The notes below the pieces were generated by a model, which was not told the origin of the DNA, did no database searches, and saw only the letters and a list, made by a program, of their open reading frames with translations. From the NCBI GenBank assembly GCA_017554325.1, contig JAFZIP010000009.1, positions 1 through 64,000 on the forward strand: 64,000 nucleotides of DNA, written 5' to 3'. Shown in pieces: positions 51,774-60,404 of this stretch. The stretch is from Bacteroidales bacterium (GTDB taxonomy: Bacteria; Bacteroidota; Bacteroidia; Bacteroidales; WCHB1-69). The first letter of the stretch is position 1, and each line of letters begins with the position of its first letter. Made by a program: the position numbers and the translations under genes.

Positions 51774-52757
51774 ATGAGCGAGAACAAAGACAAAAACCAA
51801 ACTCAATATTCAGCGAAGAACGTAAAAAGCATGAAAGTGGCCATCTTCTGCATCGCCGCTTTAGTTATCTTCTACTTGGGCACCAGTTTCCTGAAAGGCA
51901 TGAACGTATTCGGACACAAGACCTATCTCTATGCCGTATTGGAGAACATCGGAGGGCTGCATGAGAGTACCACCGTGACCATCAACGGATATCCCATCGG
52001 CAAAGTCACGAAGCTGGAAATGTTGAGCACCAACCCCGTACGGATTTGCGCCAAGATACTGATCACCGAGGATGTCAACATACCCAAGGACTCCCGTTTT
52101 GAGGTGGCGCAGAAAGACGTGTTAGGCGGCATGATTGTCAATGTGATTCCGGGCACGTCGAAAGAGTTCGCGCACAGTGGCGACACCTTGGCCTCGCGGC
52201 TCGTACCGGGCATGCTGGACGGAATCGGCGACCTGACGGGCCAACTGGCCAGTGTGGTGGCCTCCGTCGATACCATCGGACTCGCGCTCAAGTCAGCGTT
52301 CCAACCCAACGACCCCAACAACGGCGCGGCCACGCTGAAGAACACCCTCGCCAACCTGGAGACCTCCACCCAGCACCTCAACCAAATCTTGGCCTCCAAC
52401 GAGCCCAAGGTTGGGGAAATGATAACCAAGCTCAACCGTTTCTCCACCACCTTGGACAACGTATCACCGCAACTCAACACCATCATCGACAATCTGGACC
52501 ACATCTCCGACTCCGTGGCCCAAAGCAACATCAAGGCCCTGTTCACCGACGCGCAACAGGCCGTTGCCAACATCAACGATGTGACCGCCAAACTTGACAG
52601 GGGAGAAGGTTCTGTAGGTCAATTACTTAAAAACGATACCTTGTATGACAACATCAACAAGGCCGCGGCCAGCTTGGACCGTCTGCTAGAGGACGTGAAA
52701 GCAAATCCAAACCGCTACATCAACATCACTGTTTTCGGAAAGAAGATTAAACAATAG
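51774..52757 (+). CDS. MlaD/Mce-family lipid transport protein
   Basis: A 327-residue protein with one N-terminal transmembrane helix (VAIFCIAALVIFYLGTSFL) and an MCE domain (about 45-120: YLYAVLENIGGLHESTTVTINGYPIGKVTKLEM, RFEVAQKDVLGGMIVNVIPG). A helical C-terminal region (about 140-320) with heptad character follows, as in MlaD-like and YebT-like proteins that carry lipids between the membranes. The ATG at 51774 fits; a -7-like TATTTTTG at 51745-51752 sits after the amidase stop. The order lptD / amidase / Mce recurs in Bacteroidota. MlaE and MlaF homologues are not in the window. Confidence 0.9.
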   Translation: MSENKDKNQTQYSAKNVKSMKVAIFCIAALVIFYLGTSFLKGMNVFGHKTYLYAVLENIGGLHESTTVTINGYPIGKVTKLEMLSTNPVRICAKILITEDVNIPKDSRFEVAQKDVLGGMIVNVIPGTSKEFAHSGDTLASRLVPGMLDGIGDLTGQLASVVASVDTIGLALKSAFQPNDPNNGAATLKNTLANLETSTQHLNQILASNEPKVGEMITKLNRFSTTLDNVSPQLNTIIDNLDHISDSVAQSNIKALFTDAQQAVANINDVTAKLDRGEGSVGQLLKNDTLYDNINKAAASLDRLLEDVKANPNRYINITVFGKKIKQ

Positions 52758-52761
52758 CAAT

Positions 52762-53208
52762 ATGTCATTAGAAATCACAGGAAACCTCATCCAAAAGCTG
52801 CCCATGCAGTCCGGTGTCAGTGCCAGCACAGGGAAAAATTGGCAAAAACAACAGTTCGTCATCGAAACTGTGGAACAGTATCCGCGAAAAATTTGCGCCA
52901 TGCTGTGGGGCGACAAGGCTGACCAGCTGAACCAATTCAACATCGGCGACATGGTGAAGGTATCCTTTGATGTGGAATCTCGTGAATATCAAGGCCGATG
53001 GTACACCGATGTGAAGGCTTGGAAGATAGAGGCTGCCAGCGCTGCCATGCCGGGCATTCCAGAGCCCATGGCCTACAATCCGGCAGGCGTGCCGCCGCAC
53101 ACCGCCTACACCCCACCCGCAGGCATCCCCACAGCCCCCGCACCGGACTACGCGCCTGCGGAGGACACCTTCACGGACGACAGCATGACCGACGACCTGC
53201 CATTCTAA
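52762..53208 (+). CDS. DUF3127 protein (OB-fold, possible ssDNA-binding)
   Basis: A 148-residue protein. Residues 1-92 form a DUF3127 domain: LEITGNLIQKLPMQSGVS, NWQKQQFVIETVEQYPRKI, MLWGDKADQLNQFNIGDMVKVSF and YQGRWYTDVKAWKIE. These look like an OB-fold related to single-stranded-DNA-binding proteins. The tail is rich in Pro/Ala and ends in an acidic DDSMTDDLPF, similar in style to the acidic tip of SSB that recruits partners. It starts 4 bp after the Mce gene. Nucleic-acid binding is inferred from fold resemblance. Confidence 0.85.
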   Translation: MSLEITGNLIQKLPMQSGVSASTGKNWQKQQFVIETVEQYPRKICAMLWGDKADQLNQFNIGDMVKVSFDVESREYQGRWYTDVKAWKIEAASAAMPGIPEPMAYNPAGVPPHTAYTPPAGIPTAPAPDYAPAEDTFTDDSMTDDLPF

Positions 53209-53235
53209 CCCGGACACCATCTAAACCCCAGACCC

Positions 53236-54033
53236 ATGAATCAGGGAATTTGCATCTGGTCCGCCGCCGCACTGCGCGCCGAAGCCAGCCACCGCTCCGA
53301 AATGGTCAACCAGCTCCTTTTCGGGGAGACCTACTCTGTTTTAGAAACCATCGACAACTGGATGAAAATCCGCACCACCGACTGCGACTATGAAGGCTGG
53401 CTGCCCGCCAAGCAACATTTTCCGCTCACCGAAGAGCAGTTTAAGGCCTACGAAGCACAACCCGCCTACATTGTCCGCGACACGTTCCTGTACGTGCGCG
53501 ACGCCGTCACCAACATCGCCTTTCCCCTGTTCCTCGGCGCACAGTTCCCCGAACCGCAAGAGGGCGTGTTCCACATCGGCGACAGAGCCTACAAGGTCTC
53601 CATCTCGGAGCCTCACGAGTTGCTGCGCCACGAAGGACTGAGCGAACAGCAGGACCAGCTGTTGGACTTTGCCTTCCGCTACCTCAACGCTCCATACCTC
53701 TGGGGCGGACGCACCCCTGCCGGCATCGACTGCTCCGGCTTTGTGCAGAATGTATTCAAAAGCATCGGCATCTCACTGCCCCGCGACGCCTCCCGCCAAG
53801 TGGAATTCGGTGAAAATGTGGATTTCGTGGATGAAGCCCGGATCGGCGACCTCGCCTTTTTCGAGAATGAAGAGGGCTACATTATCCATGTCGGCATCGT
53901 CTGCGGACACCACCAGATCATCCACTCGTCCGGACACGTCCAAATCAACACCTTGGACTCCAACGGCATCTTCCGGGCCGACTTTGGCCAATACACCCAT
54001 CATTTGCGCATCATCAAACGCATCCTCGCCTAA
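53236..54033 (+). CDS. NlpC/P60 cell-wall peptidase with SH3-like domains
   Basis: A 265-residue enzyme. N-terminal SH3-like regions (about 1-60 with ALRAEASHRSEMVNQLLFGE, and about 70-125) are followed by an NlpC/P60 domain (about 138-262). The catalytic Cys is in TPAGIDCSGFVQNVF, the His in YIIHVGIVCGHHQIIHSSG, and the GDLAFFENEEG segment is typical. The family cuts gamma-D-Glu-diamino acid bonds in peptidoglycan stem peptides. No signal peptide is visible, so it may be cytoplasmic and act on recycled peptides, like YkfC-type enzymes. It precedes mltG by 15 bp. Confidence 0.92.
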   Translation: MNQGICIWSAAALRAEASHRSEMVNQLLFGETYSVLETIDNWMKIRTTDCDYEGWLPAKQHFPLTEEQFKAYEAQPAYIVRDTFLYVRDAVTNIAFPLFLGAQFPEPQEGVFHIGDRAYKVSISEPHELLRHEGLSEQQDQLLDFAFRYLNAPYLWGGRTPAGIDCSGFVQNVFKSIGISLPRDASRQVEFGENVDFVDEARIGDLAFFENEEGYIIHVGIVCGHHQIIHSSGHVQINTLDSNGIFRADFGQYTHHLRIIKRILA

Positions 54034-54048
54034 CTCATTCCTATCAAC

Positions 54049-55071
54049 ATGAAAAAAGGACTTATCATCACCGCCGCCATCCTGTTTTTCCTTTCCCTGA
54101 TGGCCGTTCTCGCTGCCGCGTACGTCATCTTTATGCCCAACACGAAAAACAAGAGCGACGTAACCATCACCATCCCTTGGGGTACGGACTATGAGCAGCT
54201 GCTCGACACATTGGAGGCGCACAGCATCCTGCGCAACGAGGAGACCTTCGACATGGTGGCGCATTACATGAAGTACAAGACCATCCGCGTGGGTAACTAC
54301 ACCATCCAGCCGGGCATGAGCAATGTGAAGCTGGTGCGCCTGCTCCGCGCCGGACAGCATTATCCCGTCAAGTTCTCCTTCAACAACATACGGACCGTCG
54401 ATCAACTCGCCAACCGCGCGGGCAAAGTGTTCTTCTTCAAAGAGGAAGAATTATCAGAATTGTTGCATGACAACACATTCCTTCATCAATACAATGTCAA
54501 CGAAGAGACCTGTCCCTGCCTGTTCATCCCGAACAGTTATGAATTGTATTACGATATCACCCCGGAAGGATTTGTGGAGAAATTCCATCAATTCTACCGG
54601 CTATTCTGGAACAAGCAGCGCCTCCAGCAAGCCCAAGAGATTGGTTTGACACCTGTTGAAGTAGCTACGTTGGCCTCCATCGTGGAGGAGGAAAACCACC
54701 GCCCGCAGGAGAAAGCCATCATTGCCGGACTGTATATCAACCGGCTGAACAAGAACATGCTGCTGCAATCGGACCCCACCGTCAAGTTTGCCCTGGGCGA
54801 CTTTGCGCGCAAGCGCATCCTGCTCGCCGACCTCCAAGTGGACTCACCCTACAACACCTACAAGTACAAGGGACTGCCCCCGGGACCCATCCGCATCCCC
54901 GAAGGATCCACCATCGATTCGGTGCTGCACTACGCGCACCACAACTATCTATACATGTGCGCCAAGGAGGACTTCTCTGGCTACCATAATTTCACCTCCA
55001 GCGCGGCGGTACATCAGCAAAACGCTGTTCGCTACCAGAGGGCTTTGAATGCACGCAACATCACACACTAA
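54049..55071 (+). CDS. mltG: Endolytic murein transglycosylase MltG
   Basis: A 340-residue protein anchored by one N-terminal helix (LIITAAILFFLSLMAVLAAAYVIF). A LysM-like segment (about 45-110) is followed by the YceG catalytic domain: LASIVEEENHRPQEKAIIAGLYINRL with the essential Glu, LLQSDPTVKFALG, and SPYNTYKYKGLPPGPIRIPEGSTIDSVLHY. It cleaves nascent glycan strands and so sets strand length. The ROK kinase gene follows after 1 bp. Confidence 0.95.
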   Translation: MKKGLIITAAILFFLSLMAVLAAAYVIFMPNTKNKSDVTITIPWGTDYEQLLDTLEAHSILRNEETFDMVAHYMKYKTIRVGNYTIQPGMSNVKLVRLLRAGQHYPVKFSFNNIRTVDQLANRAGKVFFFKEEELSELLHDNTFLHQYNVNEETCPCLFIPNSYELYYDITPEGFVEKFHQFYRLFWNKQRLQQAQEIGLTPVEVATLASIVEEENHRPQEKAIIAGLYINRLNKNMLLQSDPTVKFALGDFARKRILLADLQVDSPYNTYKYKGLPPGPIRIPEGSTIDSVLHYAHHNYLYMCAKEDFSGYHNFTSSAAVHQQNAVRYQRALNARNITH

Positions 55072-55072
55072 T

Positions 55073-56020
55073 ATGAACAACTTTTCCATCGGCATAGACA
55101 TCGGCGGGACCAACACCGACATCGGGCTTGTAGATATAAACGGACGTGTGATTGGCCGCCACCGCATCAGCACCCAGACATTCACAAACAAGGAAAGCTA
55201 TGTGGCAGCCATGTGCGAGGGCATCCGGACATTGATGCAAGCGCACGAAATAAGCCATATTGCCAGCATCGGCATCGGCGCACCCAACAGCAACTTCTTC
55301 GAAGGCTGCATTGAGGCGGGCACCACCAATCTGCCCATCAAAGAGCGCATTCCGCTCAAGGAGATGATGGAGAAAGTTTTCAATGTAAATGTGGTGGTAG
55401 ATAACGACGCCAACGCAGCGGCATACGGGGAGATGATCTACGGGGGCGGGCGCGGCATGCGCCACCTCATCACCATCACCCTGGGCACGGGCGTCGGCAG
55501 CGGCATCATCGTGGACGGACGGCTGGTGCACGGGCATACAGGGACGGCGGGTGAGTTAGGGCACTGCATTGTCATGCCGCACGGGCGGCCCTGCGGCTGC
55601 GGGCGGCGCGGCTGCATCGAGACCTACGCTTCGGCGCAAGGCATCTGCCAAAACCACATAGAAGCTGCGGAGGAAGCGCGCCGCCCGCTGTCTGTGGCGG
55701 AGCGCGAAGCCCTCACCTGCCAGCAAGTGGGTGAAGCCGCACGCCATGGAGACCCCATCGCGTGCCGCGCCTACGAAATCACCGCGCAATGGCTGGGCAT
55801 AGCATTGGCCAACGCCGCCAACTTCTCTGCGCCGGAAGCCATCTTCCTGATGGGCGGGCCCACGCGCGCCGGAGAGGCCCTCATGACCCCACTGCGCAAA
55901 ACCTTTGAGGAAAACCTGCTCTTCCTCTACCAAAACAAAATATCTGTAAGATTGTCCGAATTAAACGGCAACGACGCCGCCATTCTCGGCGCCGCGGCGC
56001 TGGGGCATATTTCATTGTAG
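55073..56020 (+). CDS. ROK-family sugar kinase (glucokinase-like)
   Basis: A 315-residue kinase. ATP site DIGGTNTDIGLVD at the N-terminus; GAGTTNLPI region; DNDANAAAYGEMIYG with the catalytic Asp; TLGTGVGSGIIVDG; and the ROK zinc site HGHTGTAGELGHCIVMPHGRPCGCGRRGCIETYAS. It phosphorylates glucose or a related hexose in the cytoplasm. I chose the ATG at 55073, one base after the mltG stop; an in-frame ATG at 55049 overlaps mltG and adds eight non-conserved residues. The stop TAG is the first part of an AGAGACG palindrome. Confidence 0.94.
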   Translation: MNNFSIGIDIGGTNTDIGLVDINGRVIGRHRISTQTFTNKESYVAAMCEGIRTLMQAHEISHIASIGIGAPNSNFFEGCIEAGTTNLPIKERIPLKEMMEKVFNVNVVVDNDANAAAYGEMIYGGGRGMRHLITITLGTGVGSGIIVDGRLVHGHTGTAGELGHCIVMPHGRPCGCGRRGCIETYASAQGICQNHIEAAEEARRPLSVAEREALTCQQVGEAARHGDPIACRAYEITAQWLGIALANAANFSAPEAIFLMGGPTRAGEALMTPLRKTFEENLLFLYQNKISVRLSELNGNDAAILGAAALGHISL

Positions 56021-56062
56021 AGACGTGCCATGGCGCGTCTCCACAAACAACGCGTCTCTACC
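56017..56062. repeat. AGAGACG palindrome plus half-site between convergent genes
   Basis: GTAGAGACGTGCCATGGCGCGTCTCC (56017-56042) is a near-perfect palindrome with one T-G mismatch. A separate inverted half-site CGCGTCTCTACC follows at 56051-56062. The TAG of one arm ends the ROK kinase gene and the TAG of the other half-site, read on the minus strand, ends the Rpn gene. Confidence 0.7.
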
Positions 56063-56961
56063 TAATCACCCTCATTACCTACATGCGCAAATATCTCATT
56101 TTCGCTCAGGCCCGTGGCTCTGGCCACATCGGCAAGAGGGAGTCCCAATTCCAACAAGTTTCGGGCCGTTTGGAAGAGCGCTTCTCGTCCCTGTTGCATT
56201 CCTTGCTGTACTCCTTGCTCATATCCCTCTTGTAACGAATGACGGCGCATGCACTCCAGGGCGTCCTGCACATCCTCGTATTCAAAGATGCTCTTCTCAT
56301 AATCATTTTTTTCCATAGTTGTGAGTCTTGACATTTGACAAACTTCAAACAACTTCCGGAACTCACCCGCCTCCTCGGGCATGTCCTTGAGCGACATCCT
56401 CGACATGTGCTTCAGGGCGTAGCCCCATTTGTAAGCCGGCGTCTTCTCATCCGGAAACTGCGCTGCAAATTTAGTCAATTCCATGAAGAACAAGATGATT
56501 TTCTTAGAAAAAATTCGATTCTGGTTGTCCTTCAGGTGCACCGCCCAGAAATATTCATCCCTGCCCATGAACTCTGGCGCATGGTAGTCGAGGATGTTGA
56601 ACGAGTAAACCGGCGGGAGGTCGTAGCGACGCACACCGCGACTGGCCTCATTGCTGATGATGCGGCTCACGTACGTGATCACCCTGTCAGCAAAATAGTC
56701 CTGACGCGCCCTCTGCATCTCGATGATGAACCGCTGGCCTCGCTCGTTGGTGCAGTATATGTCGAAAATCAGCTTTTTCTCCGCCTCCGCAAGCCCTATA
56801 TGCTCGGTGGGCAGGAAACGGATTTCATGGATAACTCCCACGTAATCGGAGATGCAGTCATTGAGAAATGCAATAAGGATGTCCTTATTCTCCTCGCTGG
56901 CAAAGACTCGTTTGAAACCAAAATCGGTCAACGGATTGATAAACACATTGTTTGTTTTCAT
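56062..56961 (-). CDS. Rpn-family recombination-promoting nuclease / PD-(D/E)XK protein
   Basis: A 299-residue protein. The N-terminal NPLTDFGFKRVFASEENKDILIAFLND is the Rpn (YhgA-like, 'transposase_31-like') signature. The nuclease core follows as KKLIFDIYCTNERGQRFIIEMQRARQ with the D...E-x-Q pattern of PD-(D/E)XK enzymes. The C-terminal part (about 215-299) is helical with EGYEQGVQQGMQQGRE repeats, then a small helix-turn-helix-like LPLADVARATGLSENEI. Related proteins cut DNA and promote RecA-independent recombination. It lacks transposon ends and looks like a single-gene mobile-type unit, common in many copies in Bacteroidota. Confidence 0.9.
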   Translation of the reverse strand: MKTNNVFINPLTDFGFKRVFASEENKDILIAFLNDCISDYVGVIHEIRFLPTEHIGLAEAEKKLIFDIYCTNERGQRFIIEMQRARQDYFADRVITYVSRIISNEASRGVRRYDLPPVYSFNILDYHAPEFMGRDEYFWAVHLKDNQNRIFSKKIILFFMELTKFAAQFPDEKTPAYKWGYALKHMSRMSLKDMPEEAGEFRKLFEVCQMSRLTTMEKNDYEKSIFEYEDVQDALECMRRHSLQEGYEQGVQQGMQQGREALFQTARNLLELGLPLADVARATGLSENEIFAHVGNEGD

Positions 56962-57198
56962 AATAATAAGAATTTTGTTTTGGTTTTAGTTAACAGGCGG
57001 CTTCGACAAGCTCAGCCGCCATGCGGTGGAGCAAAGATAACACGTTGTTCCGTTCTGGCAATGGGAATCCGGAAATTTTTATTGGCCAGAAAGACAGCAA
57101 TATACGAAAATTGAAGGTACCAATTTAACAACCTGTTGTTAAGGCGTTTGCGTGGATTTCGGAAAAAATGGATGCAACAGCGCAGGGCCCAACCAATG
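56962..57198. other. Intergenic region with a GGCGGCT/AGCCGCC hairpin
   Basis: No gene is visible. Around 56997-57021 GGCGGCT and AGCCGCC flank TCGACAAGCTC, a CTTCGACAAGCTCAG-type motif often seen in intergenic repeats of diverse bacteria. The rest is AT-rich and may hold the Rpn gene promoter. Confidence 0.45.
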
Positions 57199-58341
57199 TC
57201 AATGATAAAACATCTGTTTGGGATCCTCGTAAACCTCCTCGGGTTCTTCGTTCTTCTTGCTCACATTCAGCAACATTCCCATGGCACACCCTGAGACAAA
57301 AAGGGAAGCACCACCGCTGCTGATGAACGGCAGCGTCTGCCCGGTAGTGGGAAGCAGCTCACAGTTCACGCCGATATGCACCAAGGCCTGACACGTGAAC
57401 CAGAACCCTATGCCGAACGACAAGATTGCCCCCAGCGCATTGGGGGAATTCTTGGAAATCTTCCAAGCCCGGTAAAAAATCACCAGATAGGCCATGAGCA
57501 CAATGAGTCCCAATATAATGCCCGTCTCCTCAAAAAGCGAGGCAAATGCATAGTCAGTGGCATTTTCGGGCAAACGGTTTTTAATGACCCCTTTGCCGGG
57601 ACCGGCAGGATGAAGACCCGAACGCGCAATCGCCGCACGCGCTAGGATCATCTGGTCGCCGTAACCGTTCACATTCTCCTTGGTGAAATAGTATTCCATA
57701 CGGTTGACAAACGTGCCCATACGGCCGATGTGCGAGCCCTCCTCCCCACTCTTCATCACCACCAAAGCCAGCACACCTACTACGACCACAGCCACAGCCA
57801 CCACACCCATGATGTATTTTAACTTGAATTTGCCCACAAAAAAAATCACTATGCCCGTTCCAAAAAGAATGATGGCAGTGGACATGTTCAACGAGGCAAT
57901 ACAGGCACAGAAGAAAAGTAATATGACAATCAAATATTTCATATCCTTTTCCGACAATTCCATCTCCTTATTATAACGTCTTCCGATGAAATTAGAGAGA
58001 AATATGATAACCAAAAAACCAATGAGGTAGAAAGTTTGCACATCATGCCCGAAAAACGTGATACCACGCACAGCACGCGAGGTGAGCGTTAATGCAACCA
58101 GGAGAAATGCAAACAACAAACCAAGAAAGGCCCCTTTCTCCAAAACCTTCTTATAGTTCACCACATAGAAAAAAGCCAATCCGGCATAACAGAAAAGCAA
58201 GTGCACAAGATGGTTCACCACTCGCCTTCCGCCGGTGCTATACACCAGCAGAATGGAAAGCATGGAGAGGAAAACCACCAGCCCCAAGATAATCTTGTCG
58301 CCCTTGAAGGACAACTTCGACAGCCAACGCTCCTTTTCCAT
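57199..58341 (-). CDS. ftsW: FtsW-type peptidoglycan glycosyltransferase
   Basis: A 380-residue polytopic membrane protein of the SEDS family, which polymerises lipid II at the division septum with its partner penicillin-binding protein (FtsI). Seen in sequence: GLVVFLSMLSILLVYS in helix 1, the MSTAIILFGTGIVIFFVGKF segment, AAIARSGLHPAGPGKGVIKNRLPENATDYAFASLFEETGIILGLI, and the C-terminal CELLPTTGQTLPFISSGGASLFVSG. Placement in the ftsI-murE-mraY cluster favours FtsW over RodA. It starts 2 bp after the murD-fragment stop. Confidence 0.94.
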   Translation of the reverse strand: MEKERWLSKLSFKGDKIILGLVVFLSMLSILLVYSTGGRRVVNHLVHLLFCYAGLAFFYVVNYKKVLEKGAFLGLLFAFLLVALTLTSRAVRGITFFGHDVQTFYLIGFLVIIFLSNFIGRRYNKEMELSEKDMKYLIVILLFFCACIASLNMSTAIILFGTGIVIFFVGKFKLKYIMGVVAVAVVVVGVLALVVMKSGEEGSHIGRMGTFVNRMEYYFTKENVNGYGDQMILARAAIARSGLHPAGPGKGVIKNRLPENATDYAFASLFEETGIILGLIVLMAYLVIFYRAWKISKNSPNALGAILSFGIGFWFTCQALVHIGVNCELLPTTGQTLPFISSGGASLFVSGCAMGMLLNVSKKNEEPEEVYEDPKQMFYH

Positions 58342-58343
58342 GA

Positions 58344-58901
58344 CTACAACTGACCTACTGCTTCTTGAAATTTTTCGCCACGTTCACGATACGTCTCCAG
58401 CGCTGTGCTCTTCTCACCCGGAGAAAACAGCACGGCATAGCCATTGTCGCACGCGTAGAAAGCCTGACGGACTGCATCCTCCAAATTCATCTCTACAAAT
58501 ACCGGAATGCCCAAAGAGGCAAAACACTCATATACGTCGGTATTGTACACGCCTTGAATGACTATGGCTTTTACTTTTTCCTGAATGGTATCCATCAGGA
58601 CATCCGTAATCCTATCTACAGAAGAGATATTGGTAATCCATACCGTAGGCTTGGTCATGTTCTGCAGCGCAAACCACACGGAATTCGTGTTCACCGACCT
58701 GGAATCATCGATGAAATCTATGCTATTCAGGGTCTTCACGTGCTCCAATTTGTGAGCACTGCCCTCAAAATCCGACAAAGATGCGGCAATGTCTTTCTTA
58801 CGGATTTTCACCAAATTGCTGGTGATAGCTGCCACCATCGGATTGGCATATTCTCTCTCTCTCTCGAAAAGACTGAAATTGTTGGTTTTATTTGTAGGCA
58901 T
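58344..58901 (-). CDS. MurD-like protein reduced to the C-terminal ligase domain
   Basis: A 185-residue frame at the place where murD normally stands. It aligns with the end of the central domain and the whole C-terminal domain of MurD: NPMVAAITSNLVKI, LSDFEGSAHKLEHV, FIDDSRSVNTNSVWFALQNM, then VLFSPGEKSTALETYRERGEKFQEAV. The N-terminal UDP-binding domain and the ATP-binding central domain (P-loop GTNGKT), about 260 residues, are absent, and the 246 bp upstream hold only repeats. Key positions also differ: NDSKATN becomes DDSRSVN, the GGxDKG loop is lost and SPxxxSFD is changed. It cannot by itself ligate D-glutamate to UMA. It is an open, uninterrupted frame in a tight operon, so it may be expressed. 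Either a degrading gene or a repurposed domain. Confidence 0.8.
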   Translation of the reverse strand: MPTNKTNNFSLFEREREYANPMVAAITSNLVKIRKKDIAASLSDFEGSAHKLEHVKTLNSIDFIDDSRSVNTNSVWFALQNMTKPTVWITNISSVDRITDVLMDTIQEKVKAIVIQGVYNTDVYECFASLGIPVFVEMNLEDAVRQAFYACDNGYAVLFSPGEKSTALETYRERGEKFQEAVGQL

Positions 58902-58910
58902 ATCTTATAA

Positions 58911-59147
58911 TGGGTTAATGGTTATTTTTTTAGGTAAATGGGGTGAATGGGGTTAATGGGGTATTTATTAATCTTCTAATCTATTAATCTTCTAATCTAT
59001 TAATCTTCTAATCTATTAATCTTCTAATCTATTAATCTATAATCTATTATTTCTACCAAGCTCTTGCCCCTAACGGGGCTGCTCAAGGAAAACCAAATCG
59101 ATGATCTATAATCTTCTAATATTTTAATCTTCTAATCTACTAATCTT
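58911..59147. repeat. Repeat-filled spacer between mraY and the murD fragment
   Basis: The interval carries GGGTTAATGG copies (58916, 58950 region), then four exact copies of the 16-bp unit ATTAATCTTCTAATCT (58967-59030) and further degenerate copies to 59147, with a short unrelated stretch near 59050-59110. No coding homology to the missing MurD domains is visible in any frame. The repeats run up to the mraY stop codon. Confidence 0.8.
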
Positions 59148-60404
59148 TTATCGTACCTTCAAGGTAACTACGGTTACTACTGCCAAAATCAAGCCGATGA
59201 TGATGAACCGCTGGACTATCTTGGATTCGTGCATACCTTTTTTCTGGTAGTGATGGTGCAACGGGGCCATCAGGAAAATCCGCCGACCTTCGCCATAGCG
59301 TTTTTTGGTATATTTGAAGTAGGAAACCTGTGTCATAACAGACAGGGATTGTGCCAGATAGACACCGCATAAGATGGGAATGAGCAGTTCCTTGCGGATG
59401 ATGATACAGGACACGGCCACCACGCCACCGAGCATCAGGCTGCCTGTGTCGCCCATGAAAATCTGAGCCGGATAGCAGTTCCACCAATAGAAGCCCAAAC
59501 AGGCACCTATGACGGCGGAGATGAAAATCACCAACTCGCCGATATTGGGTATGTACATGATGTTGAGGTAGTCGGCAAACACCACGTTGCCCGACACGTA
59601 GGCCAGGATGGCGATGCCCACCGCTATGACAGATGTGGTGCCCGTCGCCAAGCCATCCAGTCCATCCGTAAGGTTGGCGCCATTAGAGACAGCCGCAATG
59701 ATGAAGACCACCACCAAAATGAACACGATGAATGACCACTTGCCGGTCTTGTCGCCAAGCCAACGCGTGAGCCAAGCATAATCCAACTCGTTGTTCTTCA
59801 CAAAAGGAATGGTGGTTTTGGTGGAATGATGAGGATCTCCGAAAATTCTGGGCGTCTGAGCACTCTCCTGATTCTCCACCGAAAGCGCTGACTCGACTGG
59901 AGTCATCACAGGCCGGGTGGCCACCTTCTCGCAGATCACCGCATCAGGATGAAAATACATCACCAATCCAACCCCCAATCCCAATACAATCTGCCCCATC
60001 AGCTTCTTGCGCGGCGACAGCCCATCCTTGTTCTTCTTGAAAACCTTGATATAATCATCCATAAAGCCGAGGAAGCCCAGCCATATTGTGGTGAAAATCA
60101 TCAGCAGCACATAGATGTTCTTCAGGTCGCACACCAGCAAGGCGGGTATCAAGATGGCGGCAATGATGATAAGACCACCCATCGTGGGTGTACCAGCCTT
60201 CTCATTCTGCCCGGCCAGCCCAAGATCGCGCACCGTCTCCCCTATCTGTTTTCTTTTCAGATACCGGATAAAATATTTACCGATGAAGATGGAAATGAAT
60301 AACGACAGCACTACTGCCGTAGCCGACCGGAAGGAGATGTACTGGAACATACCCGATCCCGGAAGTCCGATTTGATGCAGCCATTTGAAGAGATAGTATA
60401 ACAT
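59148..60404 (-). CDS. mraY: Phospho-N-acetylmuramoyl-pentapeptide transferase
   Basis: A 418-residue polytopic membrane enzyme that moves phospho-MurNAc-pentapeptide to undecaprenyl phosphate, making lipid I. Catalytic motifs are GFMDDYIKVFKKNKDGL (Asp pair), NGANLTDGLDGLATGT and the C-terminal APLHHHYQKKGMHESKIV. PTMGGLIIIAAI is also typical. An insert of about 60 residues (about 155-215) precedes the NLTDGLDGLA segment, as in other Bacteroidota MraY proteins. It needs UDP-MurNAc-pentapeptide, whose D-Glu must be added by a MurD not found intact here. Confidence 0.96.
   Translation of the reverse strand: MLYYLFKWLHQIGLPGSGMFQYISFRSATAVVLSLFISIFIGKYFIRYLKRKQIGETVRDLGLAGQNEKAGTPTMGGLIIIAAILIPALLVCDLKNIYVLLMIFTTIWLGFLGFMDDYIKVFKKNKDGLSPRKKLMGQIVLGLGVGLVMYFHPDAVICEKVATRPVMTPVESALSVENQESAQTPRIFGDPHHSTKTTIPFVKNNELDYAWLTRWLGDKTGKWSFIVFILVVVFIIAAVSNGANLTDGLDGLATGTTSVIAVGIAILAYVSGNVVFADYLNIMYIPNIGELVIFISAVIGACLGFYWWNCYPAQIFMGDTGSLMLGGVVAVSCIIIRKELLIPILCGVYLAQSLSVMTQVSYFKYTKKRYGEGRRIFLMAPLHHHYQKKGMHESKIVQRFIIIGLILAVVTVVTLKVR

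Noticed and set aside
56062..56961. Insertion sequence around the Rpn-type gene
   Set aside because: No terminal inverted repeats or target duplications flank it; the nearby palindrome belongs to a wider repeat family seen elsewhere.
58967..59030. Four regular 16-bp repeats considered as a CRISPR array
   Set aside because: The units abut directly without spacers and no cas genes are present.
58902..59147. Search for the missing MurD domains as a frameshifted or degraded gene
   Set aside because: The sequence is only short repeats and a small AT-rich stretch; no P-loop or MurD-like segment in any frame.
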